Below are positions 7,987 through 16,294 of a stretch of DNA of 29,278 bases, piece after piece. Position 1 is the stretch's first letter, and every line of letters begins with the position of its first letter. Made by a program: the position numbers and the translations under genes. Below the pieces are notes generated by a model that was not told where the DNA came from, did no database searches, and was given only the letters and a program-made list of their open reading frames with translations. The stretch lies in the NCBI GenBank assembly GCA_002309175.1, contig DBWX01000001.1:1-29278 (forward strand), given 5' to 3'. The DNA is from Ruminococcaceae bacterium UBA1227. GTDB taxonomy: Bacteria; Bacillota; Clostridia; Oscillospirales; Acutalibacteraceae.

Positions 7987-10425
7987 TTAGTCCTTTGATT
8001 TCGGCAGGGCTACGGTGACCTTGAAGAGGTCGCCGTCAACACCTATGCTGAAGCGTCCGCCCTGGAGTTCCGTGAGGGACTTGGCGATTGAGAGGCCGAG
8101 GCCCGAACCCTCGTTGGTGCGTGACTCTTCACCCTGTACAAAGCGGTCGGTAAGGCGCTCGACATCAAAGTGCATCTCGTCCTTCGCGACATTCTTCATG
8201 GTGATGCTTGCGAACGTGCTGCCGGAGGCGATGTCAAGGTAGACACGTGAGCCCGGCATTGCGTACTTCTTGACGTTTGAGAAGAGATTCTCGAGAATAC
8301 GGTAAGTTTTCTGGCCGTCAGCGACTATGAATACATGGTCCTCGGGAGCGTTTATCTTGAGTTCAAGGTTCGCGTCCTTTAAATCGTCCTCATATTCGCC
8401 GTAAATCTGCTCTGTGAGCTCGTTTACGTCGATTTTCACCATATTGAGCGTCACATTGCCCGAAGAGGCTTTGGAGGCCTCCACGAGGTCCTCAACAAGT
8501 TTCTTGAGACGGTGTGATTTCTCATCGAGAACGCCTATATACTCGTTTGCCGTTGCGTCTTCAATATCGCACTGCTTAAGAAGATCAGTGTATGTGATGA
8601 TTGAGGTCAGCGGAGTCTTGAGGTCATGTGAGACATTCGTGATGAGTTCGGTCTTCATACGCTCGGACTTTGTAGCCTCATCGATTGCTATGTTCAGACC
8701 GTTTGTGAGGTTGTTTACGTTCTCGCCCATCGACTGAAGGGCTGCGGGCATGACATCTACATCGACCGCGAAGTCGTAGTCTCCGCCCTCCGCCTTTGTG
8801 AGAGCTGATGAGATGGCGTCAAGACCCTTGGAGAGCTTGAGAACATAGATGAACATGGCTATTGAGGCAACTACCGCTATACCCGCTCCGATGAACGGAA
8901 TACATGCCGCGGCGACCATTACAACAAGGTACGCGATGAAGACATAGAAGACGCGCTTCTTTATCTCGCCGTTTGTGATCTTGTTGATGCCGGAGTTTGC
9001 CCAGCGCTTAAATGCCGGCCAGTTCTTTATGAAGACTTTATAAATGATGGTATTCTTCCAGAAATTCCTGTTCTTTACCTGCCTTGAGGCTGACATCAGC
9101 CACTCAATGAAGAAGAGATTTGAGAGAACGGTTATTACCGCCACTATGAGCGAGGGCTTGAAGTTCCAGTTTACGAACTCAAGGTAGATACCCATGGGTG
9201 CCACGGCACATCCGATGACCAGCATAACGGACATGACGAAGTGGATGCTGTTGGGAAGTTTGTCGAAAAGGGTCTCCTTCATCTTACCGTCCTCGCCCCT
9301 GTTGCCAGCAAATACCGCAAGAAGAACAAGGGACAGGATCCAGGCCGCGAAGCAGATGATTGTATTGCGCAGTCTCTCGCTCACGGAGTCGGACATTGCC
9401 TTCCAGTCTTTATAGATACCGGAGAATACATCGTTACCGTCCGGAGTTAAATCAACATAGATGAACATATCGTACTTATCCATGTCAAGCGTGCCGAAGC
9501 AGTAGTTATAGTAGTCGTTCTCAGAGGTGATGTAGTTTCCGGAGATGAATTTCTGTCCTGTCTCCAAAACGTTACGAAGCGCACGGCTTATGGAGAATTC
9601 TCCTCCGACAACACTTGCCCTGTAATCATCCTTGTCAGGATAAAGGGCTGCAGCCTCCTCTATTGTTTCGGCATTCTCGATATTTGTATATATCATGCCG
9701 TTCGTCTTGTTGAGAAGGAAGTATTTATATGAAGTGAGCTCAGAGAGTTCAGCTTTCAGGTTGGCATAATCGGTCTTGAAAGAACCCTTCTGGGTTGCAA
9801 GCTCAGCCTGCATCTGCTTTGTAAGTTCCTCAAATATTCCGTCTTTGTCGATATTTGCCTCATCAACCGGGAAACCTTTATAGTAGCGGACTCCGTCAAT
9901 GGTTGTAATACCGTGAATTTCATAGTCACCCACCTGAATAAAGCTGCGGTCAGCCTGAATCTGCTGTTCTGAAGAGAACGGGACGATATCTATGTTGCTG
10001 TCCTCAAAGCCGGGATAGGTATAGATTTCCTGCTCGTAATCATATTCGTAGTTGCTCTCTATGAAATTTATCTGCTCCTGGAGAATTCGTCCGTCTATGT
10101 TCTTCTTATAACGGTCACGGAGTTCCGCCTCATACTTTGCAAAAGCTTCACCGGACTCGACGAACTCGTCGTCGACATACTTTGAAGCGAGAGAACGGAC
10201 CTTTCCCGTCTCAGAGCGGATCTGCTTTGCAAAGGTAGAATTACCGTTGCCGAGCACCGTCTCCATCGAGTCCAGAGAGGTCAGATAACCGTCAGTGTTC
10301 TCAACATAGAACTGGACAAGCTGCTGTCCGAAGAAGTAGGTTGTTACAAATAAAGCGCAGGAGGCGATAATCAGTATCGCCTTTATGATTGTACGTCTAA
10401 GATTCTTTGTCGATTTTGTATCCAA
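7987..10425 (-). CDS. Multi-pass membrane sensor histidine kinase
   Basis: An 812-residue kinase paired with the regulator just upstream. One membrane segment at about 12-33 is followed by some 315 mostly polar residues, probably outside the cell. Five more segments follow near 351-372, 393-412, 423-442, 490-510 and 512-531. Next come a HAMP-like linker, the HisKA box NVSHDLKTPLTS with phospho-acceptor H600, and the ATPase domain with the N-box ENLFSNVKKYA and the G-box GSGLGLSIAKSL near 780-792. The predicted start is a TTG at 10425, inside the end of the regulator gene (29-base overlap), with AAGGTGG upstream; no nearby in-frame ATG exists. I do not recognise the sensor domain or its signal. 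ResE/VanS-like catalytic halves are similar, but the six-segment input region is unusual. Confidence 0.9.
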   Translation of the reverse strand: MDTKSTKNLRRTIIKAILIIASCALFVTTYFFGQQLVQFYVENTDGYLTSLDSMETVLGNGNSTFAKQIRSETGKVRSLASKYVDDEFVESGEAFAKYEAELRDRYKKNIDGRILQEQINFIESNYEYDYEQEIYTYPGFEDSNIDIVPFSSEQQIQADRSFIQVGDYEIHGITTIDGVRYYKGFPVDEANIDKDGIFEELTKQMQAELATQKGSFKTDYANLKAELSELTSYKYFLLNKTNGMIYTNIENAETIEEAAALYPDKDDYRASVVGGEFSISRALRNVLETGQKFISGNYITSENDYYNYCFGTLDMDKYDMFIYVDLTPDGNDVFSGIYKDWKAMSDSVSERLRNTIICFAAWILSLVLLAVFAGNRGEDGKMKETLFDKLPNSIHFVMSVMLVIGCAVAPMGIYLEFVNWNFKPSLIVAVITVLSNLFFIEWLMSASRQVKNRNFWKNTIIYKVFIKNWPAFKRWANSGINKITNGEIKKRVFYVFIAYLVVMVAAACIPFIGAGIAVVASIAMFIYVLKLSKGLDAISSALTKAEGGDYDFAVDVDVMPAALQSMGENVNNLTNGLNIAIDEATKSERMKTELITNVSHDLKTPLTSIITYTDLLKQCDIEDATANEYIGVLDEKSHRLKKLVEDLVEASKASSGNVTLNMVKIDVNELTEQIYGEYEDDLKDANLELKINAPEDHVFIVADGQKTYRILENLFSNVKKYAMPGSRVYLDIASGSTFASITMKNVAKDEMHFDVERLTDRFVQGEESRTNEGSGLGLSIAKSLTELQGGRFSIGVDGDLFKVTVALPKSKD

Positions 10426-11089
10426 TGCCCCACACCACCTTAATGTATTTAGGATCTTTAGGATTGATCTCTATTTTTTCGCGAATTCTGCGGATGTGGA
10501 CTGTTACGGTCTTTTCGGTAGCGAAGGCCTCTTCGTGCCAGACCGCCTCGTAGATCTGATTTGTGGAGAGAACGTGGCCCATGTTTTCCATGAGGTACTC
10601 AAGTATCTTGTACTCTGTCGCGGTGACCTTTACGGGTTCACCGTCAACCGTTACGGTCTTTGCCTCGGTATCGAGTTCAAGGCCGCCGGAACGGAGTATC
10701 GTGTCCTTCGTCTCAAGGCTTCCGAGTGTTGTATAACGTCTTATCTGTGATTTGACTCTCGCTACAAGTTCGAGCGGGTTGAAAGGCTTTGTGACATAGT
10801 CGTCGGCTCCGAATGAGAGACCGGCAATCTTGTCAGTGTCCTCCGACTTCGCAGACAAAAGTATAATAGGTATATTTTTATCTTTACGAAGTTTGCTCGT
10901 CACCGTAAGGCCGTCCATGCCCGGCATCATTATGTCAAGGATGATGCAGTGCAGTTCGACATTTTCGGCAACTGTCAGGGCCTCTATTCCGTTTGTCGCG
11001 CGATAGACCTTGTAACCTTCATTCTGAAGATAGATCTCAACGGAATCGAGTATGGCCTTGTCGTCATCACATACGAGTACGTTATACAT
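10397..11089 (-). CDS. OmpR/PhoB-family response regulator
   Basis: A 230-residue transcription factor and the likely target of the downstream kinase. The receiver domain has the acidic pocket D8-D9-D10, phospho-acceptor D52 in ILDIMMPGMDG, a switch residue in LLSAKSED and the conserved lysine in DYVTKPFNPLEL. The C-terminal winged helix carries TATEYKILEYLMEN, VWHEEAFATEKTVTVHIRRI and the wing ending WGIGYKID. I chose the ATG at 11089 because GGAGGAG lies eight bases upstream; an upstream in-frame ATG would start before the promoter. The 3' end overlaps the kinase start, so the two are coupled. The nearest named relatives would be VanR/WalR-type proteins, but nothing in the sequence settles the regulon. 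Confidence 0.93.
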   Translation of the reverse strand: MYNVLVCDDDKAILDSVEIYLQNEGYKVYRATNGIEALTVAENVELHCIILDIMMPGMDGLTVTSKLRKDKNIPIILLSAKSEDTDKIAGLSFGADDYVTKPFNPLELVARVKSQIRRYTTLGSLETKDTILRSGGLELDTEAKTVTVDGEPVKVTATEYKILEYLMENMGHVLSTNQIYEAVWHEEAFATEKTVTVHIRRIREKIEINPKDPKYIKVVWGIGYKIDKES

Positions 11090-11119
11090 TTCGTTCTCCT
11101 CCAAAATTTTGTCTACGGT

Positions 11120-11128
11120 ATTGTACCA
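11120..11128 (-). promoter_or_regulatory. Possible extended -10 promoter for the two-component operon
   Basis: On the minus strand TGG-TACAAT forms an extended -10 element about 30 bases before the regulator ATG. No good -35 is seen, as is common for extended -10 or activator-dependent promoters. It lies downstream of the rpoD terminator. Confidence 0.45.
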
Positions 11129-11149
11129 CAAAATTCGTCTATATACATT

Positions 11150-11184
11150 AAAAACCCGTGCAATTACAAAAATTGCACGGGTTT
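11150..11184 (-). terminator. Terminator of the tmk-rpoD operon
   Basis: A 14-base-pair stem (AAACCCGTGCAATT with its exact complement, five-base loop) starts 19 bases after the rpoD stop and is followed on the minus strand by a T-run. It closes the long operon and separates it from the two-component pair. Confidence 0.92.
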
Positions 11185-11202
11185 CTTACAGAACGGTTAC
11201 AA

Positions 11203-12300
11203 TCAGTCGAGGAAATCCTTAAGCTTCTTTGAGCGGCTCGGATGGCGGAGTTTTCTCAGCGCCTTCGCCTCAATCTGACGGATACGCTCACGGGTTACGT
11301 TGAACTCGCGGCCGACTTCCTCAAGGGTGCGCGGGTGGCCGTCCTCAAGACCGAAACGCAGAGAGAGGACCTTCTCCTCTCTCGGAGTGAGGGTCTTTAA
11401 AACCTCGGCCAGCTGCTCTTTGAGAAGCAGCATGGAGGCCGCGTCTGCCGGGGCGAGCGCGTCATCATCGGGGATGAAATCACCGAGATGCGAGTCCTCT
11501 TCCTCGCCGATAGGCGTCTCAAGGGAAACGGGTTCCTGAGCGACGCGAAGGATCTCTCTTACCTTTTCAACGGGCATGTCGAGTTCCTTGGCTATCTCTT
11601 CAGCTGTGGGATCTCTGCCGTTTTTATGGAGCAGTATGGAGTTTGTCTTTTTGACTTTGTTGATTGTCTCAACCATGTGAACCGGAATACGGATGGTTCT
11701 GGCCTGGTCGGCTATGGCACGGGTGATCGCCTGACGGATCCACCATGTCGCATATGTCGAGAACTTGAAGCCCTTGGTGTAGTCAAACTTGTCAACGGCC
11801 TTGATAAGACCGAGGTTGCCCTCCTGGATGAGATCGAGGAAGGACATGCCGCGTCCGACATAGCGCTTCGCTATGGAGACTACGAGACGGAGGTTTGACT
11901 CGGCGAGCTTTTTCTTCGCGGCCTCATCGCCCTCGGAGATACGGATGGCGAGATCTATCTCCTCCTCGGGAGTAAGGAGAGGCACGCGGCCTATCTCTTT
12001 CAGATAGACCTTTACCGGGTCGTCCATCGCGGCGTTCTTCGTTGACTCGTCAACGACGCCGAGCTCAATTGCCGACGGAAGTTCAAGGTCGAAGTTGAGT
12101 GATTCAAGAGCCGCTGAACCGAGGTCGTCTATGATCTCGATATCGTTGTGCTCAAGTGTGGCATAGAGTTTGTCGAGGTCATTCATGTCCATGTCGATTT
12201 CGACAATAGCGGCATCAATATCGTTTGTCGATAAGCTGCCCTGTGCCTTGCCCTTCTCTATGAGGGCATCAATCACATTGGTTTTCTTTTCATCTGCCAT
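11203..12300 (-). CDS. rpoD: Primary sigma factor RpoD (sigma-A)
   Basis: A 365-residue housekeeping sigma factor that directs RNA polymerase to the TTGACA/TATAAT promoters seen in this window. Region 1.1 is the acidic N-terminus (about 1-95) and region 1.2 has DPVKVYLKEIGRVPLLTPEE. Region 2 holds SIAKRYVGRGMSFLDLIQEG, DKFDYTKGFKFSTYATWWIR and QAITRAIADQARTIRIPVHM. Region 3 follows, and region 4 has LTPREEKVLSLRFGL and the helix-turn-helix TLEEVGREFNVTRERIRQIE. The large insert between regions 1.2 and 2 found in Proteobacteria is absent, as usual in Firmicutes. The ATG directly follows the dnaG TAA, with AGAGGAG inside the end of dnaG, giving tight coupling. dnaG-rpoD adjacency is the classic macromolecular-synthesis arrangement. 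Confidence 0.98.
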   Translation of the reverse strand: MADEKKTNVIDALIEKGKAQGSLSTNDIDAAIVEIDMDMNDLDKLYATLEHNDIEIIDDLGSAALESLNFDLELPSAIELGVVDESTKNAAMDDPVKVYLKEIGRVPLLTPEEEIDLAIRISEGDEAAKKKLAESNLRLVVSIAKRYVGRGMSFLDLIQEGNLGLIKAVDKFDYTKGFKFSTYATWWIRQAITRAIADQARTIRIPVHMVETINKVKKTNSILLHKNGRDPTAEEIAKELDMPVEKVREILRVAQEPVSLETPIGEEEDSHLGDFIPDDDALAPADAASMLLLKEQLAEVLKTLTPREEKVLSLRFGLEDGHPRTLEEVGREFNVTRERIRQIEAKALRKLRHPSRSKKLKDFLD

Positions 12301-14028
12301 TTAACTGTCTCCTCTTTTGAATAATTTGAGATATTCTTCGTCACTGAGTGATGCGGCGTTGCCCAGGTTCTGCTTTTTCTTCTCCTCTTTGAGGATTTTA
12401 ATGCAGTCCCTGACCTCGTCCAGTGTGTTTGAGACGAGGAGCTCGCCGTTTTTCAGCTTTACAAGGTTTGAAATCTCCTCACCCGAGAGTTCGGATGAGA
12501 TGAAGTCGAGTTCAATCGACTGACCGGAGCCGGTTCGCTCCGCGAAGACGGCATAGATATGCCTGTACCCTTCGCTTATGAAGTCATCCGGTGTAAGTTC
12601 TGTTTCAATCTTCTTTAAGAAGTCCGGACTCTTCATCAAAGTCGCGATTATTGTCTCTTCAGCCCTGTAAGCCTTGAGGTGAACTGTCGGTTTCACGAGG
12701 TCTCTCGCGAGTCCGGAGAAGTCACTCCGTGAGGCGCGCCTTGCGATGCGCCGCTCGGCATCCTTCACCTGGACCATTATCGCGTCTTTCGAGACGCCTG
12801 TTTCCTCGGCCAGACGGGAGGCATAAATATCCTTCTCAATTGCGCTCAGCGGCGCAAGCACAGGCACGGCCTTCGTTAAGTATTTTGCGCGCCCGTCGTC
12901 CGTGGAGATGTCGAGACCGTCTCGTATACCGACAAGTTTATATTCAATATCGTTCATGGCGCCGGCGAGTATGCTCTTCCAGCGCTCAGGACCGAATTTT
13001 TTGATTACTTCATCGGGATCCTTCGCATCCGTATATGTGAGCGGATGGACGGCAAGCGGAGTCCTCGTCAGCTTGCCGAGTGCCTTCTGCAGGGCGTCGC
13101 GGCCCGCCTCGTCGCTGTCGTACGAGAGGTAGACCTTTGAGCAGTAGTGCGAAATGAGTCTCACCTGCTCGTCTGTCAGCGCCGTACCGAGGCCCGCGAC
13201 GGCATTTGTAAAGCCGGCCTGGTGAAGGGCTATGACGTCCATATAGCCCTCGCAGAGAATCAGGCTGTCCTCCTTTGAGGACTTCGCGAAGTTCAGTGCG
13301 AAAAGATTCTGTCCCTTTTTGTAGATGAGGGTATCCCTCGTGTTTATGTATTTCGGTTTGGTGTCATCCATGACCCTGCCGCCGAAGGCGACGACATTAC
13401 CGCGCAGGTCGATGATGGGTGTCATCACCCTGTTGCGGAATGTGGGATAAAGGCTGCCCTTCTGTGATTTTCTGGCGAGGTCCGCCTCGAAAAGTTCCTG
13501 ATTCGAATAGCCCTTTGAGCGCATATGGCTCATAAAGGTATCCCAGTCATCAGGGGCGTAGCCCAGACCGAAATGCGTTATGGTTTTCGGAGTCAGGCCG
13601 CGGCCGAGCCAGTAATTGAGTCCGGCACTGCCCTTCTGTGATTTCATATATTCATGGAAGAAACGCGCAGCCTCCTTGTTCATCTCGAGCATGCGCTTCT
13701 TCTTTCTGATTATCGTATCGTCATACTCCTCGTCGGGCATGTTGAGTCCCGCCTTATCGGCAAGAAACTTTACAGCCTCAATATACTCGAGGTTTTCAAT
13801 ATCGCGGATGAAGGTGATGGCATCTCCGCCCTTTCCGCAGCCGAAACAGTAGAAGGAGCGGGTGTCCTCATATACCACGAAGGACGGGGTCTTCTCGTTG
13901 TGGAAAGGACAGAGGCCCTTCGAGAGCCGTCCGGCGCGTTTCAGGTCGACATACTCGCCTATCAGGTCCTCAATATCTATGCGGTCCCTGAGCTGCTCCA
14001 AAAACCGGTCACTCAATCGCACTGCCAC
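12301..14028 (-). CDS. dnaG: DNA primase
   Basis: DnaG makes the RNA primers for lagging-strand replication with the replicative helicase. The 575-residue protein has the N-terminal CHC2 zinc site (C40, H43, C61, C64 in LCPFHNEKTPSF and YCFGCGKGGDAI). The catalytic core and TOPRIM fold carry LILCEGYMDVIALHQAG, AGLGTALT and the acidic metal site YLSYDSDEAGRDAL. A C-terminal helical region of about 140 residues, the likely helicase-binding domain, is more variable. The start is a GTG at 14028 with GGAGGGG just upstream; MAVRLSDRFLEQLRDRIDIE is a normal N-terminus. It lies 35 bases after the dgt-like gene and abuts rpoD. No lesion is seen. Confidence 0.97.
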   Translation of the reverse strand: MAVRLSDRFLEQLRDRIDIEDLIGEYVDLKRAGRLSKGLCPFHNEKTPSFVVYEDTRSFYCFGCGKGGDAITFIRDIENLEYIEAVKFLADKAGLNMPDEEYDDTIIRKKKRMLEMNKEAARFFHEYMKSQKGSAGLNYWLGRGLTPKTITHFGLGYAPDDWDTFMSHMRSKGYSNQELFEADLARKSQKGSLYPTFRNRVMTPIIDLRGNVVAFGGRVMDDTKPKYINTRDTLIYKKGQNLFALNFAKSSKEDSLILCEGYMDVIALHQAGFTNAVAGLGTALTDEQVRLISHYCSKVYLSYDSDEAGRDALQKALGKLTRTPLAVHPLTYTDAKDPDEVIKKFGPERWKSILAGAMNDIEYKLVGIRDGLDISTDDGRAKYLTKAVPVLAPLSAIEKDIYASRLAEETGVSKDAIMVQVKDAERRIARRASRSDFSGLARDLVKPTVHLKAYRAEETIIATLMKSPDFLKKIETELTPDDFISEGYRHIYAVFAERTGSGQSIELDFISSELSGEEISNLVKLKNGELLVSNTLDEVRDCIKILKEEKKKQNLGNAASLSDEEYLKLFKRGDS

Positions 14029-14063
14029 GGCTACCCCTCCTTCCGTCAGTTTCGTTTTATATG

Positions 14064-15062
14064 TCAGTCAACCCAGAAAACGGGTATGAAGAGTTTGTTG
14101 TAGGTCGAGAGAGCATAGTGATCGCTCATGCCGCTGATGTAATCGCAGGCGGCCCGCTCCACACTCTCGTTCGCGGCGACGGCCCTGTACTCATCCGTCA
14201 TCTCTTCGGGATGCTGCACGAAGTAGTCATAAAGTTTCGTGACTATCTCCATCGCCTTGCCCTCCTCACCTTTGCAGATGGGGTTGGTATAGACCTTGTC
14301 GAACATGAAATCGTGTATGTCCTTGTACGCCTTCTCAATCTCCGGCGCCATTTTGATCTCCCTGTCCGAATTCTCTATGATTGACAGCACCATGGTATTG
14401 ATGCGCTTTGATTTGCTGTATCCGAGAACATCGCGAAGCTCCTTCGGAATATCCTCTTCGGTTAAAATACCTGCGCGCTCGGCATCGTCAATATCGTGAT
14501 TGATGTAGGCAATATGGTCTGCGTACTTCACTATTCTACCCTCAAGGGTGTCCGCTTCTTTACCCACGGTATGACAGACTATTCCGTCACGCACTTCATA
14601 TGTCAGGTTCAGGCCGCGGCCTTCCTTCTCGAGGACATCGACTACGCGGAGGCTCTGCTCATAGTGTTTGAAGCCGCCGGGAAACGCCGCGTCGAGAGCA
14701 CGCTCTCCGGCGTGGCCGAAAGGCGTGTGACCGAGGTCGTGACCGAGAGCAATGGCCTCCGTCAGGTCCTCGTTCATACGAAGGGCGCGGGCTATTGTCC
14801 TCGCAATCTGCGAGACCTCGAGCGTATGTGTAAGTCTTGTCCTGTAGTGGTCACCGGTAGGTGCCAGAAAGACCTGCGTCTTATGTTTGAGTCTTCTGAA
14901 GGAACTTGAGTGGATTATTCTGTCGCGGTCACGCTGGTAAGCGGTACGTATGGGGTCCTCCTCCTCAAATGTGAGACGCCCCTTCGTCTCGGCGCAGTGC
15001 TGCGCGTAAGGCGAAAGAGTGAGTGCCTCAATCTTCAAAGTCTCTTCCCTGATGCTTTCCAT
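14064..15062 (-). CDS. dgt: dGTP triphosphohydrolase-like HD-domain protein
   Basis: Members of this HD family hydrolyse deoxynucleoside triphosphates to nucleosides and triphosphate and help balance dNTP pools. From the ATG at 15062 the protein has 332 residues, typical of the short class. Visible are DRDRIIHSSSFRRLKHKTQV, then the metal site with H79 (RLTHTLEV), H108-D109 (LGHDLGHTPFGH) and a later aspartate in KYADHIAYINHD. The start ATG shares its A with the U32 stop (TAATG), with AGGGAAG upstream; an in-frame ATG 18 codons earlier would lie well inside the U32 gene. Lying between the U32 gene and dnaG in a replication-linked operon fits a role in dNTP control. Substrate preference cannot be read from sequence, so 'dgt' is a family label. 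Confidence 0.92.
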   Translation of the reverse strand: MESIREETLKIEALTLSPYAQHCAETKGRLTFEEEDPIRTAYQRDRDRIIHSSSFRRLKHKTQVFLAPTGDHYRTRLTHTLEVSQIARTIARALRMNEDLTEAIALGHDLGHTPFGHAGERALDAAFPGGFKHYEQSLRVVDVLEKEGRGLNLTYEVRDGIVCHTVGKEADTLEGRIVKYADHIAYINHDIDDAERAGILTEEDIPKELRDVLGYSKSKRINTMVLSIIENSDREIKMAPEIEKAYKDIHDFMFDKVYTNPICKGEEGKAMEIVTKLYDYFVQHPEEMTDEYRAVAANESVERAACDYISGMSDHYALSTYNKLFIPVFWVD

Positions 15063-16294
15063 TATTCTTCCCTGATTTTTCTGAGTATTGAACCGGCGGG
15101 TATCTGTCTGTCGCACTTTATGCGAATCTTCGCCATCGGGTTCGGCGCGACGTCGACCTCCTCGCCGTCTTCATTCATCATTACCTCTGCTTTAATCGAA
15201 AACGGCTCAGTCTGCGGCATGAGGACCTCAAGTTCGTCACCCTTGAAAAAACGATTCCTCTGGATGACTTCAAGGTACTCACCGTCAGAGCCTAAAACGT
15301 TTGCCACTATGTCCCATTCGCGGATGTAAATTCCGTCATAGTAGACGTGCGCGTTCTCATTCGGGCTGTTGAAATAAAAGCCCGTGCAGTAGTCTCTGTA
15401 GCTTATCTTTTTCATCTCGTCGATTATCCACTGCGAAGGTCTGAAATCGACAGATGGGTTTTTAAGGTACTCGTCTATTGCCGCGCGGTAGGCGTTTGTG
15501 ACGGCAGCGGCATAGTATGCCGACTTCGCGCGGCCCTCTATCTTGAAACTGTCGACGCCCGCGTCGACCAGCTCGCCTATGTGCTCTATCATGCACATAT
15601 CCTGCGAGTTCAAGATATAGGTTCCTTCCTCGGAGTCCGTGATTTCAAAATACTGACCCGGGCGCTTCTCCTCCACCAGATGGTATTTCCAGCGGCAGGG
15701 CTGAGCGCAGTCACCGCGGTTTGCGTCGCGGCCGGTCAGATAGTTTGAGAGCATGCATCGCCCCGAAAAAGACATGCACATGGCACCGTGAACGAAGCAT
15801 TCTATCTCAAGGTCCTTCGGAGTCTTCGCTCGGATCTCCGCTATTTCCTTAAGGGACACTTCACGCGCCATGACAATGCGCTTCGCGCCCAGATCGTAGA
15901 GCGCGGAGGCGGTGTCATAGTTTACGACGCCTGTCTGCGTGGACATGTGGATATCAATGCCGGGCGCGTACTTCTGCGCCGCACGCATGACACCTATGTC
16001 CGCTATTATGAAAGCGTCAACCCCCGCCTTAGCCGCGCTCTCAAAGAACGCGGGAAGCGCTGAAACCTCGTCGTTTCGCGGAAGCGTGTTTGCGACGAGG
16101 TGGACGGCAACGCCTTTTTCATGGCATTTATCGACGGCGCTTTTCAGCGCCTCATCATCAAAGCTTTCCGTCGCGGCCCGCATATTGAAAAGCTTGCCGC
16201 CGAGGTACACGGCGTCGGCTCCGAAGAGGAGCGCCGCCTCAAGCCTCTCGGCATCGCCCGCGGGCGCGAGCAGTTCAGGTCTTCTCTTAACCAT
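15062..16294 (-). CDS. U32-family protein (probable RNA hydroxylation enzyme, TrhP/RlhA-like)
   Basis: A 410-residue member of 'peptidase' family U32. Studied bacterial relatives (TrhP, RlhA) are iron-sulphur enzymes that use prephenate to hydroxylate tRNA U34 or 23S rRNA; a protease role is doubtful for this branch. The U32 signature ECFVHGAMCMSFSGRCMLS is at residues 165-183, with candidate cluster cysteines C173, C180, C196 and C200 and a further C234. The N-terminus (RRPELLAPAGDAERLEAA) is the usual TIM-barrel start. I chose the ATG at 16294 because it overlaps the mltG stop by eight bases and has GAGG six bases upstream. In Bacillus, U32 genes also lie close downstream of the mltG homologue, supporting the TrhP assignment. 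Whether the substrate is tRNA or rRNA is open. Confidence 0.88.
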   Translation of the reverse strand: MVKRRPELLAPAGDAERLEAALLFGADAVYLGGKLFNMRAATESFDDEALKSAVDKCHEKGVAVHLVANTLPRNDEVSALPAFFESAAKAGVDAFIIADIGVMRAAQKYAPGIDIHMSTQTGVVNYDTASALYDLGAKRIVMAREVSLKEIAEIRAKTPKDLEIECFVHGAMCMSFSGRCMLSNYLTGRDANRGDCAQPCRWKYHLVEEKRPGQYFEITDSEEGTYILNSQDMCMIEHIGELVDAGVDSFKIEGRAKSAYYAAAVTNAYRAAIDEYLKNPSVDFRPSQWIIDEMKKISYRDYCTGFYFNSPNENAHVYYDGIYIREWDIVANVLGSDGEYLEVIQRNRFFKGDELEVLMPQTEPFSIKAEVMMNEDGEEVDVAPNPMAKIRIKCDRQIPAGSILRKIREE

